Assembly: GCA_026991005.1 (NCBI GenBank)
Contig: JALXCH010000306.1
Coordinates: 1-5,864 of the forward strand
DNA: 5,864 nt
Reading direction: 5' to 3'
DNA from: Calditrichia bacterium
GTDB taxonomy: Bacteria; Calditrichota; Calditrichia; RBG-13-44-9
Shown: positions 1-5,832 of the stretch, piece by piece
Layout: every line of letters starts with the position of its first letter
Numbering within the stretch: the first letter of the stretch is position 1
Program-made: the position numbers and the translations under genes
Notes under the pieces: model-generated
Told to the model about the DNA's origin: nothing
Databases searched by the model: none
Seen by the model: the letters and a program-made list of their open reading frames with translations, nothing else

Positions 1-38
1 CCTTCCAACTGGGCATTTTTCATGCACACGAATTGTTT

Positions 39-461
39 CTAATCAAAATATCCCACTATGCCGATTATCTGGACGCTTCCGCATACCCAGAAGTTGCGAT
101 TCGATTTATCCAGATTGATATTGCCTTTAAAATTGCCGGGCGGAGGGGCAGTGGGCGGTTCGGGAGGGGGTTCCTCGTGGGATGGTGTTTCCTCCTGCGT
201 TTCGGGTGCCTGGCTCGTGGTTTCTTCCGGTGCACCGAAGAAAAGGTTAAAATCCCGCCAGATTTCTTCGGTATCTTCCCCAATTTCCTTTAAATATCGT
301 TTGAAAAAAATCCGATTGTACCCCGGAGGCAGTTCCTCGATGCGCCCTTCTTCAATGGCTTGGAGGTATTTCAGCGGAAGGCGCGTTCGTTCGGCAATGT
401 CTTCCAGGCGAATGCCTTTCCGGATGCGCGCTTCTTTTAAATTCTCGAAAAATTCTTTCAT
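39..461 (-). CDS. RodZ-like helix-turn-helix protein with C-terminal hydrophobic segment, possibly truncated
   Basis: A 140-residue protein. Residues 4-75 match the RodZ-type HTH domain: an LKEAR start, LEDIAERTRLP as the helix-turn-helix, YLQAIEEG, then ELPPGYNR and FFKRYLKEIGED, the usual HTH_25 layout. Residues 77-118 form an acidic, proline-rich linker (many E, P, T). Residues 124-139 (FWVCGSVQIIGIVGYF) look like the first part of a membrane segment after a basic stretch (K119, R122). In RodZ-type proteins this layout ties a cytoplasmic domain that binds MreB to a periplasmic C-terminal domain; that domain is missing here. The ATG at 461 has a GGTGAG ribosome site about 6 bases upstream and lies 21 bp after the recJ stop, so the two genes are probably co-transcribed. 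The TAG at 39-41 may be premature, because the frame stays open to the window edge. The domain assignment is good; a role in cell shape is inferred. It could instead be a membrane-bound regulator. Confidence 0.8.
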   Translation of the reverse strand: MKEFFENLKEARIRKGIRLEDIAERTRLPLKYLQAIEEGRIEELPPGYNRIFFKRYLKEIGEDTEEIWRDFNLFFGAPEETTSQAPETQEETPSHEEPPPEPPTAPPPGNFKGNINLDKSNRNFWVCGSVQIIGIVGYFD

Positions 462-482
462 GCAATCTCACCACAGTGCTGT

Positions 483-2183
483 TTATCGGATATCTTTTAA
501 TCGCAATTGCAGTTTTACGTGCCCGTTCCAGCGGTTTTCTTCCACCACAAAAGCGCAGTCGATAATGCCGTTATTCTCCTGAATTTTGTCCAGATAATCG
601 CCCATGTTAAAGCCAATGGCATCCATGACCACACCGTTCTGTTCCAGCTTCAGGCGCAAATGGTTGTTCCCCACAATGGAGGGTGTTCCGTGCATCTTCA
701 GGTTGCGGCTAACAAATACCGGGCGCATGTTCATGGGGCCGAAGGGACCCAGGAGTTTCAGCAGGCGAATAAAGCGCTGGTCGAAGTCTTTAAGTTCCAC
801 TTCACTATCGATGCGCAGGCTGGGTACCAGATCTTCGGGTTGAATTTGTTCGGCCGCTGCCTGTTTGAAGCACTCCACAAACTCGGGGATTTTTTCTTCC
901 TGAATGGTAAGTCCCGCAGCGTATTTATGTCCGCCGAATCCGCTTAAAAGGTGGGAGCAGGATTTAATGGCTTCGTAAATGTTGAAATTGGAGATGCTGC
1001 GGGCGCTCCCTTTCCCGATGCCATCCATAATGGAAATGAGGATGGTGGGACGGTAGAAGCGCTCCACAATGCGCGAAGCCACAATGCCGATGACTCCGGG
1101 ATGCCAATCCTGCTTGTACAGAACGAAGGCGGTGTCCCGGGTAGGATCTAATTTGTTTTCCACAATGGCCAGCGCTTCTTTAAAGGTGGTTTCGTCGATG
1201 TCGCGGCGCAATTTGTTCTCCCGTTCCAGTTCTTTGGCCAGGATGCGGGCTTTCTGGAGGGTCTGGGCGGTAAGCAGTTGCACGGCCCGCCGGGCATCGC
1301 CCAGCCTCCCCACCGCGTTGATGCGAGGAGCGATGACAAATACGATGAGGCCAACCGTCATTTCTCGCCCGCTTAAACCGGCACTTTCCAGCAGCGCTTT
1401 CACCCCGTAGCGGGGATTGTAATTAATTTTGTCCAATCCGTGGCGAACCAGAATGCGGTTTTCATCCACCAGCGGAACAATATCGGCAGCGCTGCCAATC
1501 GCCACCAGATCCAGATATTCATCCAGTTCCGCCTCATCCAGCTCCAGCTTTTTGTACAATCCCTGCAGGAGTTTAAATCCGACCCCCACGCCCGCCAGCT
1601 CTTTGAAGGGGTAAGGGCAGTCCGGCCGTTTGGGATCCAGTACCGCCACCGCAGGAGGGAGCTCTTCGCCAGGTTGATGGTGGTCGCATACGATGGTGTC
1701 CATCCCCAATTCCCGGGCCAGGCGAATTTCTTCCACTGCTGTAACACCACAATCCACCGTAATGATGAGCGAAACACCTTTTTCGGCTGCTTCTCGAATT
1801 CCTTTTTCCGAGAGCCCATATCCTTCGGTCATGCGATCCGGGATGTAATAGGTAACCCGGGTACCCACCAGGCGGGAGAGCACCAGGTACAGCAGCGAGG
1901 CAGCGGAAACGCCATCCACATCGTAATCGCCGTACACCAGGATTTTCTCTCCGTTTTCCAGGGCGTGGGTAAGGCGATCCACCGCGACATCCATGTCCTT
2001 CATTAAAAAGGGATCGTGAAGATTCTCCAGGTCGGGTCGGAAAAATACCCGGGCTTTCTCGAAGGAATCAATCTGGCGGTTTAATAAAATCCGTGCCATC
2101 ACTCTGGGAACCGCCAGTTCGCTGGCTATTCTGGCTATGTCCTCCTCATCATAATCGTAATCGAATACCCATTTGTACTCCAT
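483..2183 (-). CDS. recJ: Single-stranded-DNA-specific exonuclease RecJ
   Basis: A 566-residue protein, the usual length for RecJ. RecJ degrades single-stranded DNA 5' to 3' in the cytoplasm during recombinational repair, mismatch repair and fork rescue. All DHH-family motifs are visible in order: DYDVDG (86-91), VDCG (143-146), the name-giving CDHH (166-169), SAADIVPL (231-238) and RINAVGR (287-293). The DHHA1 part follows, with HPGVIGIVASRI (361-372), GSARSI (392-397) and GGHKYAAG (417-424). The end (about 455-566) is the OB-fold region, with LGPFGPMNMRPVF and a closing NRWNGHVKLQLRLKDIR stretch. The metal-binding aspartates and histidines appear intact, so the enzyme should be active. The ATG at 2183 follows an AGGTG ribosome site at 5-base spacing. 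It is the first gene of a probable two-gene unit with the HTH gene downstream, and is divergent from the beta-barrel gene. Single-copy housekeeping gene with no sign of transfer. Confidence 0.97.
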   Translation of the reverse strand: MEYKWVFDYDYDEEDIARIASELAVPRVMARILLNRQIDSFEKARVFFRPDLENLHDPFLMKDMDVAVDRLTHALENGEKILVYGDYDVDGVSAASLLYLVLSRLVGTRVTYYIPDRMTEGYGLSEKGIREAAEKGVSLIITVDCGVTAVEEIRLARELGMDTIVCDHHQPGEELPPAVAVLDPKRPDCPYPFKELAGVGVGFKLLQGLYKKLELDEAELDEYLDLVAIGSAADIVPLVDENRILVRHGLDKINYNPRYGVKALLESAGLSGREMTVGLIVFVIAPRINAVGRLGDARRAVQLLTAQTLQKARILAKELERENKLRRDIDETTFKEALAIVENKLDPTRDTAFVLYKQDWHPGVIGIVASRIVERFYRPTILISIMDGIGKGSARSISNFNIYEAIKSCSHLLSGFGGHKYAAGLTIQEEKIPEFVECFKQAAAEQIQPEDLVPSLRIDSEVELKDFDQRFIRLLKLLGPFGPMNMRPVFVSRNLKMHGTPSIVGNNHLRLKLEQNGVVMDAIGFNMGDYLDKIQENNGIIDCAFVVEENRWNGHVKLQLRLKDIR

Positions 2184-2312
2184 TCATACACCTATGTACC
2201 TTTTCTATTTTTATAAACATTACTTTCTCGGGAATGATGTTGAAAATCGGTAAAGGGTTCATTGCTAACACCGTGTTTTTCAAGATATTTCGTAATTTAG
2301 TTTAATATCGGA

Positions 2313-2349
2313 TTGCAAAAATTGCAACCGGTTTTTCATATTCAATATG
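2313..2349. promoter_or_regulatory. Cluster of three dyad-symmetric motifs, possible operator
   Basis: Three palindromes occur almost end to end: TTGCAA-AAA-TTGCAA (2313-2327, two copies of a self-complementary hexamer 9 bp apart), AACCGGTT (2326-2333) and CATATT-C-AATATG (2337-2349). They lie about 115-150 bp before the beta-barrel start and about 130-165 bp from the recJ start. Dyads of this size are typical of sites for dimeric regulators. No known regulator site is recognised, and AT-rich DNA gives short palindromes by chance. Confidence 0.3.
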
Positions 2350-2403
2350 GGTTAAAATTTCCTTCTCTTTGTGAAGCAGGTCATTTTTTCTGTGCATAAG
2401 CAT

Positions 2404-2430
2404 TTGCATTTTACCGGGCAGGCGTATAAA
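2404..2430 (+). promoter_or_regulatory. Candidate promoter of the beta-barrel gene
   Basis: TTGCAT (2404-2409) and TATAAA (2425-2430) are separated by 15 bp; read as TTTGCA the spacing is 16. The -10 match is good and the -35 moderate. A start of transcription near 2437 would leave a leader of about 25 bases containing the ribosome site. The same stretch also loosely fits the Bacteroidota pattern TTG, about 19 bases, then TAnnTTTG. Confidence 0.35.
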
Positions 2431-2450
2431 TTGATTTTTGTGATTTTGCA

Positions 2451-2456
2451 AAGGAG
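2451..2456 (+). promoter_or_regulatory. Shine-Dalgarno site of the beta-barrel gene
   Basis: AAGGAG lies 6 bases before the ATG at 2463. It is the strongest ribosome site in the window and fixes the start of this gene. Confidence 0.8.
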
Positions 2457-2462
2457 AAGCCG

Positions 2463-3104
2463 ATGAAACGACTGGTGGTGTTTCTGGGAATTTTAAGTGT
2501 AGTGGGAATATTGTGGGCACGCGCTCCCTATACCGAAATTAAAGTGGGTTATATGGAGCCCAAAGCCGCGGAACCGGGATACCTGTTTGGCCTGAACATG
2601 GGGCGCATGATTGACGAAAGTTTAAGCTGGAGTTTCGAAGCCAATTACTTTCAGAGGAGTTATCGCAAGGAAACCACCATTTACCGCTCGGGAACCCAGG
2701 GTGGAATTACCCCCGAAACCAAACAGCTGGAACTGGATTTTGTTACCCGCATCATCCCGGTATTCATGAAGTTGAATTACGAGCATCCGCTGGGTGGGCG
2801 GGGCCCGTTTTATATTCGGGCTTCCGGCGCTATCGGCTGGGAGATGGTGTGGAATAACGAGAAAAATTACCTGGAAGGCTACGAGCAGAATCGCTTCTAC
2901 CACGGTTTTGGCTGGCAGGTAAGCGCCGGGCTGGGATTCGAAATCAGTTCCTCGGCCAATTTCTTTGTGGATGCCTTTTACAACGATTCCCGCGCCAAAC
3001 GCAATCAGACCACCAGCGAGGCAGGACTCCCCACCTGGGAGGAACTGAATATCTCCGGATTTGGAATCAAAGCGGGAGTGAGCATTGTGGGATTTGGGTG
3101 GTAG
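2463..3104 (+). CDS. Secreted outer-membrane beta-barrel-like protein of unknown role
   Basis: A 213-residue protein. Residues 1-21 are a signal peptide: MKR, a hydrophobic core (VVFLGILSVVGILW), then A-R-A. The best cleavage point is near 19-21, although proline follows A21 and may shift it. The mature part alternates hydrophobic and polar residues and is rich in aromatics and glycine, as in small outer-membrane barrels. Candidate strands include IKVGY, YLFGLNMGRM, LSWSFEANYF, LDFVTRIIPVFMKLNY, FYIRASGAIGWEMVW, WQVSAGLGFEIS and FFVDAFYND. The chain ends FGIKAGVSIVGFGW, an alternating strand closing on an aromatic residue, which is the usual sorting signal for the BAM machinery. Size and strand count suggest about eight strands, like OmpA/OmpX-type or PorT-type barrels. 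I recognise no specific family or ligand. It has a strong AAGGAG site and probably its own promoter, and is followed by 172 bp of spacer, so it may be monocistronic. Confidence 0.75.
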   Translation: MKRLVVFLGILSVVGILWARAPYTEIKVGYMEPKAAEPGYLFGLNMGRMIDESLSWSFEANYFQRSYRKETTIYRSGTQGGITPETKQLELDFVTRIIPVFMKLNYEHPLGGRGPFYIRASGAIGWEMVWNNEKNYLEGYEQNRFYHGFGWQVSAGLGFEISSSANFFVDAFYNDSRAKRNQTTSEAGLPTWEELNISGFGIKAGVSIVGFGW

Positions 3105-3148
3105 GTGGTAAACTACCCGGGCGTTTTCGGGAGGTGCTTCTTACTCGT

Positions 3149-3174
3149 TTTCCCTGATTTTTCCGAGAGGGAAA
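3149..3174 (+). terminator. Possible hairpin after the beta-barrel gene
   Basis: TTTCCCT (3149-3155) and AGGGAAA (3168-3174) form a perfect 7-bp stem with a 12-base loop, 45 bp after the stop codon. There is no run of T after the stem, so this is a weak candidate for intrinsic termination; it could protect the mRNA end instead. A weaker CCCG/CGGG pair lies at 3116-3131. Confidence 0.25.
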
Positions 3175-3276
3175 TTCCCATCGGTTTTGTAACCCTGCTT
3201 GTTAAAAAATCGCAGGTGGGGGCCGCTTTCTTAAACATGAATTTGATTCAAATACCAATCATTAAATAGATATTCT

Positions 3277-4518
3277 ATGAAAAAATCCTCCTTTGTTTTT
3301 CGCTTCCTTCTTCCTGGGGCAATCCTGTTGTGGATGTTGTGGCAGGGATGTGCACCACGCGTGCGGAAGCCGGTTCCCCAACCGGAAGCGGAACTCCCTC
3401 GGGTTCCGCGCATCCGGGTCGCGCTGGAAGCGGAACTGGATGAGGGTACACTTGCCTTTCAGGGGATTTACCAGTTGAAAAGTGAAGAGGCCACTTATCT
3501 GCTCGACCAAACCGTGGGGGAATTCCGGGTTAAAAAATTAGGCAACAAACTGGTATTGTACAGCCCCAAACGGAATTTTGAATTCACCCGGTTTCAGGAA
3601 ATCCGTTTTGTGCCCCGGGGAGAGGCTTATTTTGTGTGGAACGACCGTGCCTACCAGGGGGAAGTGCTTTTTGTGCACACCGGCCAGGGGATTGCCGTGG
3701 TGAACGAACTTCCCCTGAGTGAATATTTGCAGGGTGTGGTGCCCAACGAAATTCCCAGCCACACCCGCGACTACCTGGCGGCCATCGAAGCCCAGACCAT
3801 TGCCGCGCGCAGTTACGCCCTCTACTACCTCCAGCATCCGGAATCGCCCGCCTTCCACCTGTACGATGATGTGCGGCATCAGGTGTACCGGGGACGGGAG
3901 AATCAATCCGCGCTGGTGCAGCAAGCCATTCGGGAAACTGCCGGTCTGGTATTAACCGATGGCGCCGGACGTCCCATCCGGAGCGAATTTCACTCTACAT
4001 GCGGCGGGTATCTGGAAGCGGAGAACGGAACCACATTTACCGATGGGAAAGCGGGTTCCTTTTACTGTAGCGCTTCTCCCTTTTACCGCTGGATGCGCAC
4101 GGTGAACGATCGGGAGATTCTGCGCAATCTGCTGCGAATGGGGCGGGTAAAGCAAGCGGCATTCCGCCGCTGGATGCAGGAAGGGTTTAAGATGCACCTG
4201 CGGGTGGAACACCGCACTGCGTCCGGCAGGGTGGATAAACTGCTTATTACCATAAATGGAACTCGTTTTGTACTGAAGGATTGGGAAATTCGCAAGGTGC
4301 TGGCACCTTCGGTTACTTCGCCCCTGCCCGGCAATCTGTTTTTTCTGAAAAAATCCCGAGCCCATCCCGGACAACTGTATGTGATTGGAGCCGGTTACGG
4401 ACACGGGCGGGGCATGTGCCAGTGGGGTGCCATCGGACAGGCGCTCCAGGGCAAAAGCTACCGGGATATTCTGAATTTTTACTATCCCAATTCCCGGTTG
4501 AAAAGGCTTTATCAATAA
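3277..4518 (+). CDS. SpoIID/LytB-family lytic transglycosylase, probable lipoprotein
   Basis: A 413-residue protein. The N-terminus (MKKSSFVFRFLLPGAILLWMLWQGC) looks like a lipoprotein signal, with C25 as the lipidation site; the residue at -3 is W, which is unusual. After a proline-rich linker (about 26-45), residues 46-135 form a beta-rich region. The SpoIID core follows: VVNELPLSEYLQGVVPNEIP (141-160), where E158 is the expected catalytic acid, then EAQTIAARSYALYY (171-184), HQVYRG (201-206), FHSTCGG (238-244), FYCSASPFYRW (262-272) and GHGRGMCQWGAIGQAL (375-390). Family members cut peptidoglycan glycan strands lacking stem peptides; in Bacillus SpoIID does so during engulfment, while homologues in non-sporulating diderms are poorly studied. 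The product should face the periplasm. I see no Shine-Dalgarno before the ATG, yet a stop codon at 3244-3246 bars a much longer start and the signal peptide supports this one. The next gene encodes SPOR domains that bind the same kind of glycan. Family assignment is firm; the cellular role is inferred. Confidence 0.92.
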   Translation: MKKSSFVFRFLLPGAILLWMLWQGCAPRVRKPVPQPEAELPRVPRIRVALEAELDEGTLAFQGIYQLKSEEATYLLDQTVGEFRVKKLGNKLVLYSPKRNFEFTRFQEIRFVPRGEAYFVWNDRAYQGEVLFVHTGQGIAVVNELPLSEYLQGVVPNEIPSHTRDYLAAIEAQTIAARSYALYYLQHPESPAFHLYDDVRHQVYRGRENQSALVQQAIRETAGLVLTDGAGRPIRSEFHSTCGGYLEAENGTTFTDGKAGSFYCSASPFYRWMRTVNDREILRNLLRMGRVKQAAFRRWMQEGFKMHLRVEHRTASGRVDKLLITINGTRFVLKDWEIRKVLAPSVTSPLPGNLFFLKKSRAHPGQLYVIGAGYGHGRGMCQWGAIGQALQGKSYRDILNFYYPNSRLKRLYQ

Positions 4519-4595
4519 CCCGTTGGGTAAAATCAGGCTAAATAGAAAAAGCGGTGTTACGGTTATTTTAAATGTTGGCTAAACAATATTTTAGT

Positions 4596-4713
4596 GAAAT
4601 TTTTCGCCCTGCTGGCGCAGGCTGCTATCGCAGGGGAGATTCTTCGCTTTGCTGGCCCAGTGTGCGATTGCAGAGGAGATTCTTCGCTTCGCTGTCGCTT
4701 CGCTCAGCATGAC
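4596..4713. repeat. Degenerate 40-bp tandem repeat array ending in a dispersed CTGAGCGAAGCG-type element
   Basis: Three units lie head to tail: 4596-4635, 4636-4675 and 4676-4713. Units 1 and 2 match at 30 of 40 positions by eye. Units 2 and 3 share GAGATTCTTCGCTT exactly and then diverge. The third unit (core 4678-4713) is, on the minus strand, a copy of the element that begins GTCATnCTGAGCGAAGCG and ends GAAGAATC. The array fills most of the gap before the SPOR gene. It is noncoding, with no transposase, so it resembles a dispersed intergenic repeat family rather than an insertion sequence. Confidence 0.75.
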
Positions 4714-4762
4714 CGGGTAGGAGCGAATGCAGGCACAGAGAAAAAACCGGGATAAACCGAAT

Positions 4763-5494
4763 ATGAAACGGCTTGTTTATTTCACATTCATTTTTATCTG
4801 GGGGATGCTGCAAACGCCTATCTTGCAGGCACAGGTAAGCGGCAAATTGAAGGAATTCCTCTGGCAGCGGGATTTCAAGCAATTGATTGAAACATTTGCC
4901 GAGGAAGAGGTGGTATTGCAGGAGGAAGGGTTAATTGCCGAACGGGAGCGCAAGAGGAGCTACGTGGAAATCCCCGGATTGCGAGTGCAAACCTTTGCCG
5001 GTTCCCGAAAAGAGGCAGCCCAACAAATGGCCGAGAAGCTGCAGCAGCTTCGGCTGGATTCCGTGTATGTGGTGGAAGAAGGAGGGTTGTACAAGGTACA
5101 AATTGGCAATTTCCGCCAGCGGCGGGAAGCGGAAAAGATGCTGGATCGGCTCCGCTTTGCGGGAATTGACAATGCCTGGATTGTGCAAACGCAAATCCAC
5201 TGGCCTAAAGATTCCTTGCAGATTGCACCGGAGGAAAAAGTTGCTGCCTCCGGGGAATGGGAGAGGAGAACCGCCTTTGCCATCCAGATTTTTGTGAGTG
5301 CCGACCGCCAGAAGGCGGAGGAACTGGGCCAGGCGTTCTCCCGAAAATTGGGATTGGAAACCTCCATTGTGCAGCAGAACGGTTTCTGGAAAGTGCTGGC
5401 CGGGCGATTCCGCGATGAAGCCTCTGCCCGCCGGGAGCTGGAGCGGATCAAAGCCGCCGGTTTCCCGGATGCCTGGATTACCCAGGTGCAGTGA
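4763..5494 (+). CDS. Secreted protein with two SPOR domains (peptidoglycan binding)
   Basis: A 243-residue protein from the ATG at 4763. Residues 1-23 are a signal peptide (MKRLVYFTFIFIWGMLQTPILQA, cleavage before Q24). Residues 25-68 are charged and helical. Two SPOR domains follow, at about 71-145 and 171-243, joined by a short linker. Each has an opening strand (GLRVQTFAG; FAIQIFVSA), a helix, a GLYKVQIGNF or GFWKVLAGRF turn-strand, a second helix and a closing AWI strand. Residues 108-144 and 207-243 match at 16 of 37 positions, so the pair arose by duplication. SPOR domains bind glycan strands stripped of stem peptides, often at division sites. The preceding gene encodes an enzyme that cuts such strands. 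An ATG at 4727 in the same frame adds 12 residues (255 in total) and has AGGAG only 3 bases upstream. I prefer 4763 because it gives a normal signal peptide, but its ribosome site is weak. With the signal peptide removed it should be periplasmic. Confidence 0.9.
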   Translation: MKRLVYFTFIFIWGMLQTPILQAQVSGKLKEFLWQRDFKQLIETFAEEEVVLQEEGLIAERERKRSYVEIPGLRVQTFAGSRKEAAQQMAEKLQQLRLDSVYVVEEGGLYKVQIGNFRQRREAEKMLDRLRFAGIDNAWIVQTQIHWPKDSLQIAPEEKVAASGEWERRTAFAIQIFVSADRQKAEELGQAFSRKLGLETSIVQQNGFWKVLAGRFRDEASARRELERIKAAGFPDAWITQVQ

Positions 5495-5602
5495 GGCAAT
5501 GGCCCTGAAATCGCTTTGCGTCTCCGCTTAAGATTTCTGTACCCGGGATAACCTACACACTGAAAATTTTGTTTAATTAATGTAGCGATGGCAAACCTAC
5601 CT

Positions 5603-5661
5603 GTCATTCTGAGCGAAGCGTTAGCGGAGCGAAGAATCCCATGAGTGAAGCGAAAAATCTC
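5603..5661 (+). repeat. Dispersed GTCATTCTGAGCGAAGCG-type element with a decayed partial copy
   Basis: The core at 5603-5638 begins GTCATTCTGAGCGAAGCG and ends GAGCGAAGAATC. It matches the reverse complement of 4678-4713 at 32 of 36 positions. A decayed partial copy, GAGTGAAGCGAAAAATCTC, follows at 5643-5661, offset by 32 bp. From memory, elements of this type recur between genes in many environmental bacterial genomes; their origin is unclear. Together with the copy at 4678-4713 it brackets the SPOR gene in inverted orientation. Confidence 0.75.
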
Positions 5662-5724
5662 AAATAAATCCCATATTCCTCGCAGAATCTTAACCAAAAA
5701 ATTGCATGATGCTTTTTTTACGTG

Positions 5725-5804
5725 GCGTTCGTTGCGATCGCTGCGGTTCCATAATAAAAAATTAAACCGCAAAGAACGCAAAGAAAGCGCAGAGACCGCG
5801 AAGA
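5725..5804. repeat. Short-period GCAAAG-type repeat with facing inverted arm
   Basis: From 5766 to 5804 a motif of the form CGCAAAGAA recurs four times in decaying form with a step of about 9-11 bp. To its left, TGCGGTT (5742-5748) pairs perfectly with AACCGCA (5765-5771) across a 16-base AT-rich loop, and GCGTTC (5725-5730) can face GAACGC (5774-5779). This is a noncoding tandem/inverted repeat of unknown role. Confidence 0.55.
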
Positions 5805-5805
5805 A

Positions 5806-5832
5806 ACCCCAAATTCCAATTTCCAAATCCCA
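5806..5832. repeat. AATTCC-type low-complexity repeat
   Basis: Successive CCAAATT, CCAATTT, CCAAATC and CCAAG steps with a period of about 7-9 bp follow directly on the GCAAAG repeat. The stretch looks like a degenerate dispersed intergenic repeat. The window ends shortly after, so its full length is unknown. Confidence 0.4.

Larger units (their letters stand above)
2184..2462. other. Divergent intergenic region between recJ and the beta-barrel gene
   Basis: This 279-bp AT-rich stretch separates two genes read outward, so it should hold promoters for both strands. On the minus strand, TTATAA/TATAAA-like hexamers lie about 30 bases before the recJ start, but no convincing -35 accompanies them. 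On the plus side there is a better promoter candidate (2404-2430) and a clear ribosome site. Three dyad motifs are stacked at 2313-2349. No coding sequence here looks real. Confidence 0.6.

Noticed and set aside
58..582. Plus-strand frame of 174 codons opposite the HTH gene and the recJ end
   Set aside because: Serine/arginine-rich, low-complexity product typical of an antisense shadow; the minus strand carries recognisable HTH and RecJ motifs over the same bases.
2302..2520. Minus-strand frame of 72 codons overlapping the start of the beta-barrel gene
   Set aside because: No ribosome site or recognisable domain, and it runs antisense through a clear signal-peptide coding start with a strong AAGGAG.
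4518..4528. ACCC-GTT-GGGT hairpin at the SpoIID stop codon as a terminator
   Set aside because: Only a 4-bp stem with no following T run, and it overlaps the stop codon; too weak to call.
4596..4713. Short CRISPR-like array
   Set aside because: Units are contiguous and degenerate with no unique spacers between exact repeats, and no cas genes are present.
4678..5638. Composite transposon or insertion sequence bounded by the inverted repeats
   Set aside because: The enclosed gene is a SPOR-domain protein, not a transposase, and no target-site duplication was seen flanking the copies.
5734..5741. GCGATCGC octamer, resembling the HIP1 palindrome of cyanobacteria
   Set aside because: I noticed only this one copy, in a GC-rich repeat arm, and nothing else in the window looks cyanobacterial. 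Chance or part of the local repeat.
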